Source: Sinotaia quadrata (Eukaryota > Mollusca > Gastropoda > Architaenioglossa > Viviparidae). Taken from it: a stretch of 64,000 nucleotides of DNA. A model generated the notes under the pieces. That model was not told where the DNA came from. It did not search any database and was given only the letters and a program-made list of their open reading frames with translations. The stretch lies in contig CM054182.1 of the NCBI GenBank assembly GCA_028829895.1, forward strand, positions 85,244,046-85,308,045, in the 5' to 3' direction. The position numbers and the translations under genes were made by a program. The number at the start of each line of letters is the position of its first letter. Position 1 is the stretch's first letter. Below, piece after piece: positions 36,252 to 48,650 of this stretch.

Positions 36252-37409
36252 TTTGCAAGATTATGTCACTAACAAGTGCCTGATATCAGATGGCCAACAT
36301 GTGTATTATGTGTTGTGTGTTAATATTCATGGGCTTTGTTTTAGGTTTGTTCTTCACTTTGTATTTATTTAAATTTTCAGTGCCTTTTATTCATCATCCA
36401 CTTCTATAGCTAGTTAAAAAATCTAAATAATTAAAACCTTCAACAAACTAAGTGACAATGCAGCAGTCAAATATATTTTTGTTTTTAAAAAAAGATGATA
36501 CTAAAACCAATAACGTGGAACAATCATTATTACCAGCACATTGCAGCAAATCAGTGAATCTGTAGGAGCAGACAAACTAATGTTACTGGGAGTGGGTGGG
36601 GGTGAGGATTGGAGTAGAGGTGTGTTGTACAGAAATTAACTCTTCAAACGAAAATAAAAAAGCAAGGTGGTAATGGCTGATTTAAGGTTATATAAAATGT
36701 TTTTATAAAAACTGCAATTATTATGTTAAAAATATGTAATAAAACCAAAGCATTTCTTATTATTACGTCAAAGACAAGTACATAGTCAGTTCTTTTTGTT
36801 TATCTGAACCTATTATTTTATAGCTGATGTTAACAGTTGTCATCATCATCCCCCCCCCCCCCAATTATTGGCATTTTTTTGCTAGTGAGTTATAAATTGT
36901 GAGTTATTCATAGCTATAATTTTCAAGGGTTGAACATCAACAACCAGGAAGACAGCAATACCAATAGTAAACCACCACCATAGTAGTCCCTGGAAAACTG
37001 GATTACAGGCCTCTGCCAACCAGACCACAAATTCTATGGAAACACTGGCCACCCACCATTCATCATCATCACTCTTCAGCTTTCCTGTCAACCCTCTACC
37101 GTGTCCATCTTCATTCTACAATTCTACAAACAGTGCCACACACCACAGGCAAAATCATCCTAGGTAAGAAGCTGCCATCGCCCTATGCTCATCATCAATG
37201 TGACCAAATTTCTGAGTTTTGAGGGGAACTTGATTTTAAGGCCTACTAAATTAAACTGCCAGAGAGCTAAGACAACCCAAGAGACTTTTTCCTTGTTCCA
37301 GACAAAACTATTCCATAAGAATCACTACTGCAAATGCACATATGAGTTCAAGACTGCATGACCTAAGCAAATGACTTGTTGCTGAGTGACGAGCATGATT
37401 CACTTATAG
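36252..37409 (-). other. intron, no recognised feature
   Basis: Contains a C homopolymer near 36850-36862 and a (CAC/CAT)-rich stretch. No transposon ends or exon seen. Confidence 0.5.
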
Positions 37410-37745
37410 CAGGGGGCTCCAAACTTTTCAGCCCGAGGGCCGCATTAACTATCAAACAGCAGTTTGGGGGCCAACTACACACTCAAGGTCCAAATAAAAA
37501 AGAATCAAAACATGAATGTTGTTTATAATTATTTATTTAATATTATTTTATTCAGTTATTATTTAATAACACATTGATACACTACACATGAACACCTGTA
37601 TTAGTGGGAATGGTGAAATTGTTTCCTGGGTGCCAAAATAGCAGACATTTCTAATGTCATTACATCATTTGGCAATTTACTATTTAGCAATATACTATTG
37701 GCAAATTAGAACAATTACTAGGAACTTATGGTTAAGCATATAGTC

Positions 37746-39120
37746 CAGGGGCGGGCAAACTCTGGCCCGCGGGCCAAACCTGGCACGCGAAGCATTTTTT
37801 GTTGGCCCGCCAAGCTATTCACAGTTAACATTGCTTTTGGCCCGCCAAGCTATTCACAGTTATTGCTTTTGGCCCGCCAAGCCATTCACACTTATTGCTT
37901 TTGGCCCGCAAAACAAAAGTCACTAAAACAATTGGGCATTGTTATACGCTGTCAAACAGCCAAGGCTAAACTAGTCTAAAGACTACATGTAATTTTAGCA
38001 GTTTGAATTACTCACACAGAATCGTGTGCACATGTACAATTTATGCCTGCGGTTATATATATTACACTAGCATCTCTTTATAGTTCGTTGACTTTTGAAC
38101 TCTCCTAGGCCTAGGAAAGATCTACAATAATAATGTATGTCAGCATCTGTACTCTGCCTCATTCAGTGACCTGACCACCTGACCTTCACCGCTACAATTG
38201 GTGAGAGGAAGGAGGGCTGGAGGTGAACAGAGGTGTGCGAATTTGAAACTCGCAGTCTTCTGCCATCACAACCGAACTGGTTGTTTCATTTCTGCTATTT
38301 CTTTGCCATTATTCCCCCATCCCCACAATCATGTCTGCAACCCCAGCATCCTAAAAAAGTGGATATGGAAAGTCGGACATTTAACTCTGAGTGAACCAGA
38401 AGTACTTTTTTATAGAACGATTTGGACAAGCTCAGTGTCTGATCTGTTTGAAAACTGTTGCTGTCTTCAAAGAGTTTAATGTGGCTGTCACTGGGAAACA
38501 GTACACTTAACTTCGAAATTTGGTTTAATGTCTGCCTCTGAGAAAAAGACTACTATTGCTAAACTCACAGGCAATATAGAGAAAAGCAGTTTGATGTTTC
38601 ATAAGCAAACATCTGTGCATGAAAAAGTGACACGTGCCAGTTATGAAGTTTCACTACTCCTTGCTCAAAGAAGGAGTTAAAAGCAAAGTTTTGCACTTCT
38701 TCTCCTCTTTCTTTTTGTCGTGATGTCATCCTACCATCAGGCAAGTTTCCACATTTTATTAAACATGCTCAGCGCATTGTAGCTATGTTCGGAAGTACAT
38801 TTTGCTGTGAACAACTGTTCTCAAAGATGAAATATACAAAGAGTCGCCTTCGCTCTCAACTCTCTGACCGTCATCTAAATGACATTCTTCGCTTGTCAAC
38901 CTCATCAGTGCAGCCAGATATTGAATCACTTATTTATTGTAAGCAACACCATCCATCTCATTAATCTTTCATTGAAACAGAGTTATTTTTTTAAAATTAC
39001 TTTTGTTCTCATTTTATATTCTGAACTTGCTGGACTTGTGATATTTGGTCGTCTATCCGGCCCGCGAACTGTTCCAACAGTTTTATCTGGCCCGCGGTCT
39101 CAAAAGTTTGCCCGCCCCTG
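37746..39120 (+). mobile_element. hAT element (nested), 1.4 kb
   Basis: Starts caggggcgggcaaact and ends agtttgcccgcccctg, perfect inverted ends, with the 8-bp duplication 'atatagtc' on both sides (37738-37745 and 39121-39128). A degenerate tandem repeat of 'ttttggcccgccaagc' with 'tattcacagttattgc' lies near its left end (37800-37910). It carries the 3' end of a transposase in the plus orientation. Confidence 0.92.
38500..38965 (+). pseudogene. hAT transposase C-terminal remnant
   Basis: Plus-strand pieces, the last one running RIVAMFGSTFCCEQLFSKM then KYTKSRLRSQLSDRHLNDIL and ending at a natural stop near 38962. This is the C-terminal dimerisation region of the GTF2IRD2/ZBED-like hAT group (FGSTxxCEQxFS...KSRLRxxLxDxHLxDILR). 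Earlier segments are broken by stops and frame shifts, and most of the catalytic region is missing. Confidence 0.85.
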
Positions 39121-40089
39121 ATATAGTCAGTACAGTCTCTAATTTATATTACAACAATTCTCAAAAAATGTCAATAATCAAATTATAGATACTAATACAG
39201 TTTTAGGCAATAAAAGACATTAAGGAAGAATCAGAAAATGGATAAGGAATTTACGAATAATCAGAGAAACATGTACCAATTACAGTTATTACATGAACAA
39301 AACATAATAATGGTTCACCTGATGTGGCCTGTGAGCTGTAATCTTGTTCCTGTATCAAAGATGACTGGCAGGTAAAAGTCTGGTTAAGAGAGTCATGCCT
39401 GGAAACAGTTTGGCATACCATCACAACAAAATGTTCTTGAATAATCCGTAAACGAATACACAACACAGTACAAAATCAAAGTTTCGTTTCACAGTCACTG
39501 AATCAGTTCATGAAGATGAAGCTATACACAGATTCAGTTACAGATCTGGCACAATTTTGAATCTCAAGCACTTGGTTTGTCAGTCTCGAATCAGCCCTTT
39601 TATATGATTCTGGGGTGTGTGAGGAAGATTCTAGAATTCGTCAGCCTCCGGGCTATAACTGAGTTGTTTTCCTGGTTTTGTCTAATAGTCACGGTTGACT
39701 GCACGTATACTATAGGATGGGTGGATGGATACTAAGAATATATTCGACATATGTAACAATCAGTGACCCATATCAATAACGCTCCTTTATTCTGAATCTG
39801 GGTCAGAGTTGTTTGTGCCCTCTCAACTCAGAGATTAGAGATAGAAAAATTTAGGTTACTTTACATGGTTAAAAGTAATTCATTAATTAAAATATTAAAA
39901 TTAATTAATTGAGATCAGCTGGTAAAATTCGGTAAAAACATAACGTCCACATAAGTAGCGGCTGATCTTGGTAGGATACACGTAAATTTCCAAAATTTTT
40001 TCCCATAGACAAAAAGGTCTCCATGGGCTGCATGAGAGGGCCTCACCATGCGGCCCACGGGCCTTAGTTTAGAGACCCCTGACTTATAG

Positions 40090-40790
40090 TCACATGGATC
40101 TTGCAATTTCATTGAGGCACACTTTTCTTTTTTTATCTCATGTATATATGTGCACCAGTGTCATTCCCCCACTAAAGGCATCCAATAAAGATGAAAGGGT
40201 TTTAAGATATGCTTTTTCATAATTAAAACAAACAAAAGAAATTAATAAGTAATAAGCCTGATCACAAAATTTAACACAATATCCTAGTATAATTATCATG
40301 AGTACAACAATTTACCATTCTATATGTGTAAATAGCAACTGTTTTACCAGAATCAGTTGCCACATATGATGAAATGAATCATAATTACTCTTTCATTGTA
40401 AAAACATTTATTATATGGCTTTATTTGGGTGGAAGCAAGCTGCAAGTGATAGAATATGTAGATGTATATCCATCCCAGCTGTGCACAGCACCAAATTGTC
40501 CACATACAATTTTTAAGCAGGAAAACTGATTTTTAGATTACAAATTCTGCTTAAAATTTAAAGACATACATATTATTTATTGATAGAAATATATCATAAA
40601 ATGTATTTTATGCATGTGATTTGTGATAAAGAATTCAAGGTATGATAAAACGATGTTGCCATATTCTTTATTAAAAAAAGTGCTAACTATTAAACTGCTC
40701 ACTCTTCATGAAGAACAAAGCAAAACTTAATAAAAAGAATAATAAACACTCAAAAATATTAATTCTAACCTTAAAAGTTTCATTACTTAC
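40090..40790 (-). other. intron between hAT element and microexon
   Basis: About 700 bp of plain AT-rich sequence directly downstream (minus strand) of the 6-nt exon. If the microexon has intronic splicing enhancers they would lie here or just above 40797. No strong motif was recognised by eye. Confidence 0.5.
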
Positions 40791-40796
40791 CAATTT
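40791..40796 (-). CDS. ADAM17: 6-nt microexon completing the HExxH zinc motif
   Basis: Minus strand reads ...ATATAACAG then AAATTG then GTAAGTAATG. The six bases AA-ATT-G follow the final G of the exon at 47073 (making GAA, Glu) and precede GG of the exon at 33022 (making GGG, Gly). The joined motif is HEIGHNWGSDHD, the family consensus HExGHxxGxxHD. Both flanking exons were placed independently, their phase needs exactly one base on the left and two on the right, and without an insert the motif lacks two residues including the catalytic Glu. A matching six-mer with AG before and a perfect GTAAGT after it, in the right intron, is strong evidence. A chance match cannot be fully excluded, and transcript support is needed. 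Confidence 0.85.
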
Positions 40797-40839
40797 CTGT
40801 TATATTTCCCAAGTGCAGGAAGATTTGATATGGAGAAAA

Positions 40840-41165
40840 ACAAACAAATACATGTGAATAATACAGTGAGTGAAATAAATTAACAATACAAAATGTATAC
40901 TGATAATAAGGACAGTGAGCGAAATAAATTAGCAAAAAGATGTACACTGGTATAAATACAATGAGTGAAGTGAATTAAGACTACAGCTATATATTCTGGT
41001 GATAAATATAGTGAGTGAAATATATTAAGAATACAGAAATATTGGTGATAAAGTGAGTGAATGAAATTAATTAACAGGAAAGAAATGTATACTAGTTATA
41101 AATATATGAGTGAAATTACTGAAAAGAAATTTATAATGGTTATAAATACAGCAAATGAAAGGAGC
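40840..41165 (+). repeat. minisatellite, about 58-bp unit, about 5 copies
   Basis: Units of 'gtgagtgaaataaattaac' with 'aaatgtatactggtgataaa' and 'tacagtg'. Starts about 45 bp from the microexon acceptor on its upstream (minus-strand) side. Confidence 0.85.
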
Positions 41166-41224
41166 TTTCTTGGGGAGTATTTGATTGATTAATAAGCTAC
41201 CAAGTAATTATCTGAATTAGCTAT

Positions 41225-41473
41225 TAGTATTAGTAAAGGCTAAAGTACCTGGCATTAGTTAAAGCACTCTCAAATAAAAGCTACCAAATAGTATTAAAGG
41301 CACTCTCAAAATAATCTACCAAGTGTTATTCACGACACTCTCATTGTAAGCTATCAAGTATTTTAGAGGCACTCTTAGATGAGCTATCAAATATTCAAGC
41401 ACAGTCATATCAAGCTAACAAGAATTAGTAAAGACACTCCTAAATAAGCCACCAATTATTATTAAATGCACTC
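41225..41473 (+). repeat. minisatellite 'ctctcaaataagctaccaagtatta' (left part)
   Basis: Tandem units of about 36-40 bp: 'aaaggcactctcaaataa' and 'gctaccaagtattatt'. Interrupted by the LTR at 41474-42954 and resumed at 42955-43350. Confidence 0.88.
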
Positions 41474-42954
41474 TGCGGCAAAGTAACGTTGGAAGTAAAT
41501 AACTCAGGTGGAGAATATGCTAGAAATTGCTGACACAATCCAAATTGGTTCCAACTGGATGAGTAGTTTTATCCATAATAAATTAATCCAATGGGGATGG
41601 ACCAAAAATTACTTTGTTGAAGAAAGTCTATATTCTAATCACTTTGATTTGAACAGAACTCGAATCCAATCTAAAGGTGATTGTTAGCTTATGGTTTAAC
41701 TGACTGAAAAAGAAAGAATAGACTTAGTTGATTTGAATTGGAGAATGCTTATGTAATTGAACCATTATTTCTATGCTCACTTATTATTTCTATGTTCACT
41801 GATTTGATTATGTTGTACATTATACTTGTGAATTTTGATCGATGCTACATTTTTATATTGTGAGTGTATTGGGCTAACGAAATTGTTGCAGGTTTTGCAA
41901 GTTGAATGTTTGTAAGAGAGAAAGGAGTTTTAGAGATGAAATATGACTGAAATTTAGTGCTGTCTTAATTTGACTTTTGCAGAGAAAAACTGCCTTTCTT
42001 GCTTCAGGCTACGTTGATTAGTGTACTCTACTTGATCATGTTGGTGCATGAATTCAGCATTACTGACAAACGTATCCTAAACATTTTACTGTAAGTTGAT
42101 TTCTCTGAATTCTGTTTGAGAGCCAATATGGCAAAAATTGAGGCTTTAGTTTGGGTGTCAAGAATTCACGAAGATTATTTTGAACATTCCTCATGGTGTG
42201 TTGAGTGAACGCTCACAAAGATTCTAGAACACTCTGTGCGATATGCTTTTGATAGTACATGCAAAGTTCTGGATGATTCTCCACTGTGTACTTGTGAGTG
42301 CATCAAAGATTCTGGAACAGTTGTGTAATGTGCCTAGAATGGATACATTACACTGTTATCTAAGAAAGAAAGACAGTGATTTGTTGCAAACCATGCGATT
42401 GAGAACACATGCTAGTGATAGTGGTCATCATTGAAAAAGTTATGTACATTGACTTTAATTATTTCTCTAAACTCCACTCTCATTCTGAGATGATTGATAT
42501 CCATGAACTTGATCATACACATGTTAATGCGACTGCTAATGTCTATGCTAGGATAAACTGAACAATTGTCTAGCATTAATCGAATCTTGTTTTGATCATA
42601 TTCATATGTTGTATATTCGATTGTTGATTTAATAAATTTATTGACCTTCTTATCCATATTGATGACCATATGTTGGAGAGATAGTGGGTGGATGGGGGCT
42701 CACTAAATATATTTTAAAGACATTTATCTTCTTCTTAGGTAAGAAATTTCCACCTATGGAAAGTTTGACTTTATGATGTGGAAGAGAGAAAAAGTTTTAC
42801 AGCACCCGCATATCTGCCAAGTGAGAGGGACGAGTGGTGTCTTCTGGAGAATTATTAATAACATAAATTAAGATTATCATCATTTGTAATTAGTTAGGGA
42901 TGATTAAATAATAATAATAATCATAACCAACAACTAGGGTGGCATTGTGTCACA
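41474..42954 (+). mobile_element. solo LTR (family L1a, copy D), 1.5 kb, with 5-bp duplication
   Basis: Starts TGCGGCAAAGTAACG and ends GGCATTGTGTCACA, flanked on both sides by 'cactc' (41469-41473 and 42955-42959). The body matches the LTRs at 9800 and 12406 ('aactcaggt', 'ggttaactgactga', 'accatatgttggagag', 'attattaataacataaatta'), with a deletion just after the start. Small open frames inside are incidental. Confidence 0.88.
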
Positions 42955-43350
42955 CACTCTAAAGATAAACTACCAAGTATTATTAAAGGTACTCTCAAAA
43001 TAAGTTAAACAGCATTATTAAAGCCTCTTATAATAATCTACAACAATTACTAAAGGCACTCTCAAAATAATTTATCGGTATTATTAAAGGAACTCTTTTA
43101 ATAAGCTAAAAAACATTATTAAAAGTCTTTCATAATAAGCTACAAATTATTAGTAAAGGCAAGCTACCAAGCTAGTAAGCTACCAATTCTTAGCAAAGGC
43201 ACTTTTGTAGAAAGTTACCAGTAAACTATTAGTTATTAGTAAGAACACTTTCATAAAAAGCTAATCGTTATTAGTAAAGGCACTCTCATATTAAGCTACC
43301 AAATATTAATTACGGCATTTCATAGTAAGCTACCAAGTATTAGTGATTCT
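42955..43350 (+). repeat. minisatellite (right part, after LTR)
   Basis: Same unit as at 41225-41473: 'aaaggcactctcataata' and 'agctaccaagtattagt'. Begins with the LTR target duplication. Confidence 0.88.
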
Positions 43351-44800
43351 CAGGTCTCACAACAAGCTCAATAACATTTTGTTTCTTTTGCATTTCAAGA
43401 AAGAATTTGATAATTATCTCTCATGGTCTCTAAACCTATTTTATGAAAGATGCTAAATAAATGAGTATAAATCAATTTTATGTAAAGAAAATATAATCAG
43501 GAGTAGATGCATGCATGGATGCAAAATTTGTATGAAAATGAAGTGTGAGATAAAAAAGTGTGAAGGTGAACAATAATGTGTGAAGAAGTGTGTGAGTGTA
43601 ACAGGTTTTAAAAAATTTTTTTTTAAGGAAAGGTTAAATAAAAAGTGTTAGAGATTTTCAAATCTTTAAAAGAATAACTGTGAATGAAAATGTTGTATGG
43701 AATCAAAATGTAACCTTTGGAAAACCAATTTTTGAATGAAATGTATAAAAACATGTGCAAATGCAAAAAGTTACTTGAAATTCATAAAAATGTCTTGTGT
43801 GTGTGATGCCAACACCACCTAGTTAATGTTTATTGTCAGTCAAAGTCATAAAACTTCACCCAGTCTCACATCAAAAAATATTAAAAATGAATATGGAAAG
43901 GAATAAAATCTAGATCGAGGTGTATGAGAAAATCTAGAGCAAGCACACATGTTTGACATAGTTATTTGTGTCATCAGTAGTTCCCAATAAAGGATGTTTT
44001 GTTGGTCACAGAGAAGTTGATAAGTTAATTTAAATGTACTTTTCATTCCGATAATCTAACCTTGGCCATGAACTGTGGTCAAATGGAAGGGTGGGTGGAA
44101 ATCTGACTGGCCAGTTGCAATAAATATGCGTAGAAAGATTACCATGGCCATAAGTATACATCAATGAAGGTGTAGGGATGGGGGTAGTCCTGATGACTAA
44201 GCACTTCAATGGGAGAAACAACTCTTAAGTCTTCCAGTAGTAACTTAATGCACAGTATGAATGAGTGAGCATGGGAAGTAGCCTTGACCCTTAGGTCAGG
44301 CTGGCCAGTCTTTATATAGGGGAGACAAACAGGTGATGGGTGCTTTTTCTCAAAGTGTATGGCACATCTTTGATGTGTAGAGAGGGTCCAGTCTAAAGTG
44401 TGAAAATAGATCGAAAAATAAAAAAAAATAAAAAATAGCTAGCTTAAGGTTGTTGTTTAGTTCTTTAATAATAAAGACAGCAGGTTGCTTTACATTTGTT
44501 CTTAATCTTATAGCTAACTTAATATTTCTTGTATGTTTTACTTTATTTTAAAGAGTGAGAGTTAAATATTGTTGGTCCTTTTCACTCATTTAGCTGGTAA
44601 GCAATGTATACTTTTTCTTTACATTATATTCAAGTTATTTAAAGTAAGTAGCTAATAGTTATCCTACAGATTATTTTGAAGAATCAGACTTGTTTGCATA
44701 CTTTTTTAAAGAAAATTGTAATGGTTGAATATTTGTGGAATATTTTTTTAGCTGATGAACAGTATGCTTTCTTATCTTCACACTTGCTGGCCTCAACAAT
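43351..44800 (-). other. intron, no recognised feature
   Basis: AT-rich intron; open frames at 43846-44221 minus have no recognised motif. A stretch near 44050-44400 is less AT-rich without identifiable ends. Confidence 0.5.
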
Positions 44801-45850
44801 TTGAAAACTTCCACATACTAGCTGGCTTATAGCACAGTTGGATCTATTGCGACATGATGAAAATAAGACTTTTGAAGAAATCTCTTGCAGAGAAGTATCT
44901 TTCCTTTAAATCTGGTGATGGCATTCCATTACTGTCATCATGCAGGGTTATGACTGAACTTAATAACACACCTTGTAACAAATGAGAAACTGTTCTTTCC
45001 AAAGCATTACAACTTAGTGTTGAGCCTTTTTGTGAAAAGTATGGTATTAGTCAGAAGATGCTGTTGAATTATGTGATTCATTAACAGCTGTTCATGAAGT
45101 ATCTAATAATCTGATTGAGAACTTCAAAGTTTTGCCCATCTCTCAAAAAAATGCAAAAACATGAAATACAGAATCACTAAACTACACAAGCATTGCACTA
45201 TACTTTATACTTGTCATTTAAAACCAGATAGTCAAATTAATCTTGTTTTGTTTATGAATGAAAGTTTTTGCAAAGAGCTTCAGACTTTAAATAATTCTAG
45301 CACTAGTAGTACTCATAGTACTACTAGTACTCATAGTAATCATAGGTTGATTATGGGTGCTAAAATTTGATTTAAAAATAAAAGTTAAAGACATCAACAA
45401 CCTTGTTGATAATTTATGCAAATATGTGCTAGAAGGCACTCCAGTATCTGACAGAGCTCATGCTGAGCTGTTGTAAATGCAGGTAGTAGCCTAGATGAAA
45501 CTGAAGTGGCAAGAACAACTGATGTAGATAACTTTCCAAGTAGCCAACCACCAAAGAGACTGAAACAAGATGGTGGATTTACAAGCTAAGGTGTTGCTGT
45601 TTGTTATGATAATGGATTTGTCATTAGTGAGGCATTAGAAATTCACAGTGCAAAATAATATGATGGAGCACTATAGAAATAAGAATATTTTGAAGTGGGG
45701 TGATAGCATAGACTGTGATGATGTGAATGCCAAGTTTGTTTTTAAATGGGGCTTAACAATGGAGATAATCAATGGAAGAACCCAGACAGCTGCTGACTTT
45801 TAGAGTTTTGCAAGAAGAATTTTCTGTTTATAAAATTATGTATTGTAAAT
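44800..45850 (+). pseudogene. degraded plus-strand coding remnant, family unknown
   Basis: Several short frames that look formerly coding, broken by stops and shifts: SGDGIPLLSSCRVMTELNNT near 44915, SVEPFCEKYGISQKMLL near 45010, and pieces near 45400-45480 and 45540. An in-frame (TAG TAC TCA) repeat occurs near 45300. Likely an old transposon or retrocopy, since the surrounding intron is featureless, but I do not recognise the family. Confidence 0.45.
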
Positions 45851-47072
45851 GGTGTATTACTTAGAGCACTGTTTTAAGAATAAAGTTTTCATGCACACTT
45901 TCACTGATTTAATACTTGGTCAAACCTTCAAAATAAAACGATGTTTTGGATTTTTTAGTGTGTGTGTGCATGTGTGTGTGGTGATATAATTAGCAATGGC
46001 ATGGGTTCAACATCTTTATGTATCTTTGATGTATGTATGCATATGTAGAGTGCTTTTATACCAATCATGCAGTTTTAATATAGTTTTAAGATTTTAAATA
46101 TTAAATTTTGTATTCTAAAATATTAAAACAAATAAAATGCTGAACAAATCTTTTGTTCAGTTACATGTATAACATCCAGCTGGTCATTTTAATAGGTGAA
46201 CCATAACTGTGTTATGTATAGTTTCAGAGATGTGACAATTTATCCGTTTTCATTTTCTTCGTAAATAGAAATTTTATAATAAAATTAAAAATGAAATTAA
46301 ATAAATGATTAAACATAACTTTATATACTGAGATAAAGCACACTTTACTGATCATTTGGATATGTGAACCAGCTCAGTTTGTTGTATAGTTTTACAAATT
46401 TGACAATTTGCTTTTTTACGTTTTCTTTATAAAATGTGGTTACTGCTCTTTTTTGGTTAAAATTTGTTGAAATGGACATTTTCAGCATCAAATAATTTCT
46501 TCAATGTTGTTGCTATGCCTTTGAAAAAAATAGGCATTAACTACATAGCAAATGATTTAATAATATGTATTCTGGATATACTTTGTTCATCAGTTGATTA
46601 TGCTATGATGCCATGAATATTTTAGTTAGTTGCATTTTGTAAGCAATTTTATGAAACAAAAGCATGTTTTCCTTTGCTATTTATAATAAACTGAAATTTC
46701 ATTTCTGTATTGTGTCTGTTTTTTCTTGTTGTCTGTGAATATGTTAATTTAAAATGTTTGACTGTTGATGAGTGTGGTTTACATTTTACTTGTACTGAAC
46801 TTGACAAATTGTACATTCGTTACGTCTACGATGATCGCAAATTATGACTCTAAATTGACAATATCTCAAAAGGTATTAAAGCTATCATCATAATTTTTTC
46901 TGTACAACCTTATTTCATCAGAACTCATATTTTGCGCATAAAAGATTTGTACAATATCAAGTATTAAAAAATGAGCGGGTCTCCATATTTTCAAGACAAG
47001 AGGTAAATGTAAAACTGACTTAATGAGAAATAATAAAATTACAACAATCTACCCTGGCAATATAAGCCATAC
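45851..47072 (-). other. intron, no recognised feature
   Basis: AT-rich; possible weak duplication of 'ttgtgtatagtttcagagatgtgac' type sequence near 46200 and 46380. Directly next to the donor of the following exon. Confidence 0.5.
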
Positions 47073-47183
47073 CATGAGTAACAACCAACTCAAACTGCAG
47101 AGACAACAGTCTATTTTCTCCTGAACTCATTGAAGAGCTCCATCCAGTTTTAGGGATAATTCTTTTATTACTAACCTGAGTGG
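47073..47183 (-). CDS. ADAM17: ADAM17-like exon: catalytic domain up to first zinc His
   Basis: 111-nt exon; minus-strand acceptor CTTTCAG, donor GTATGG; two leading bases completing Ala, 36 codons, one trailing G. Reads TQVSNKRIIPKTGWSSSMSS then GENRLLSLQFELVVTH, aligning with human [31 protein letters not shown]. The last His is the first zinc ligand of HExxH. The exon ends one base into the Glu codon, which is completed by the microexon at 40791. The donor is weaker than the family's other donors here (GTATGG), which may leave room for regulated splicing; that is inference. Confidence 0.92.
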
Positions 47184-48239
47184 CTGAAAGGAAAGAAACA
47201 TGGATAAAAGTTTATTACTGATTAGTAATTTAGTAATAATGAATACATAAGTAACATCTACAAAGTATATATAAATTATATTTTTACTTAACAGTTGTAC
47301 TAGAATTCAAGCTTACAGTTATCATCATGGAAACTCCAAGAGGCCAAGTGAAAGTCTAAAACTTCCTATAGAGCACACCACCACCACCACCACTCACATC
47401 ACTGCTCTGTGGAAAATCAGCCACCAGTTTCAGTGTCTTACTTAGAAATATTAGTAGTTATTATTATTATTTAAAATTAGTGAAAGATTAGGAGGTTTAT
47501 ACAGAGGAAAACATCTAGCAAGTATTATCAGGAATGGGAAATGGTTGCCAAAACAGAAGAAGCATGCACACTCATCTTAAAAAGAGGTTTTATTTGGTAA
47601 CTGCTATCTTAAAACAGTACAGTATAATTATATAAAACATTAGCAAAGAGACTGGTAACACTGTATAATACTAACACTTTTCAAACTGAGCATCATTTCA
47701 GTTTCATCAAATTGATATTTACTCCCATATTATGTGTCAAATTTTTTCTCTACTGGAACAGTTTAAAAACTCAACATCTTCTGATGACTTTCAAATTTCT
47801 GTTTTGATCTTTATAAAAATCTGAATATCTTAAAAACAAATGAAGATATTAGAATAGTGTAAGTTGCATTTTCTGTCCACCCCACCCCCCTCCTGCCTAA
47901 TATTCTGAAAAAATATACCAGTTAAATTTATTCTGTTTAATTATTTTAATGTACTATTATTTTGTGCATTATAGTTCATAAATTTCAAAGAAAATTAATA
48001 TTGCTGCATTATAAAACATAAATGGTGCCAAATGTATGAAATCAGATTTTGGGGGGAGTGAAATTAACCTTTACAAAGTCTTAAAAATAAACAAACAGTA
48101 TGTATGATGTTTAGTCATTAGAAAAAAAAATTGAAATGTAATTGCATTACATTGAACAGAAAAGTTTCAGTCTGAACATCTCAGAGGCAATCCCAGATAA
48201 TAACAACATATGCTTTATTTTAGTTCTGATACATTTGTC
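47184..48239 (-). other. intron, no recognised feature
   Basis: Contains a short (CAC)n stretch near 47378-47392 and a C-rich tract near 47880. Nothing else seen. Confidence 0.5.
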
Positions 48240-48650
48240 TAAAAAGTATGTTTATTGCTAAATGACTATTTTACTTATATTTTAAATCATACTTTTTGTA
48301 TAAAAGTGTATATATTTTTTAACTGATTAGTTTACTTAAAAGAAATACTTCTTGTAGAAAAAGTACATTTATTGCAAATGATTAATTACTTATATTTTTA
48401 ATAAAATGGTTTGTATAAAGGCATACATTTATTGTAATTGATTAGCTTATTCATATTAAAAAAATACTTTTGTTAAAACTATTTTAAGTGATTAATTTAC
48501 TTCATTTTAAAAGAATAAATACTTTTTGTATAAACGCACACATTTATTGTAACTCATTAGTTTATTTATATTTAAAGAAATAAATATTTAAAAAATAAAC
48601 ATGTTTATTTATTGCAATTGATTAGTTTATATAAATAATTCATGTACAAA
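48240..48650 (+). repeat. minisatellite, about 58-bp unit, about 7 copies
   Basis: Units of 'aaaagtatgtttattgcaa' with 'atgattagtttacttatatt' and 'taaaa', strongly diverged. Confidence 0.8.

Larger units (their letters stand above)
37410..40081. mobile_element. hAT element (outer), 2.7 kb
   Basis: Starts cagggggctccaaactttt and ends agtttagagacccctg, with a perfect 8-bp target duplication 'acttatag' on both sides (37402-37409 and 40082-40089). Subterminal 'gagggccgcattaac' and 'ggcccacgggcc' are typical of hAT-Charlie-like elements. A second hAT element is nested at 37746-39120. The rest of the interior (39121-40000) is unidentified; 39560-39760 is less AT-rich and may be another insertion. 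Confidence 0.88.
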
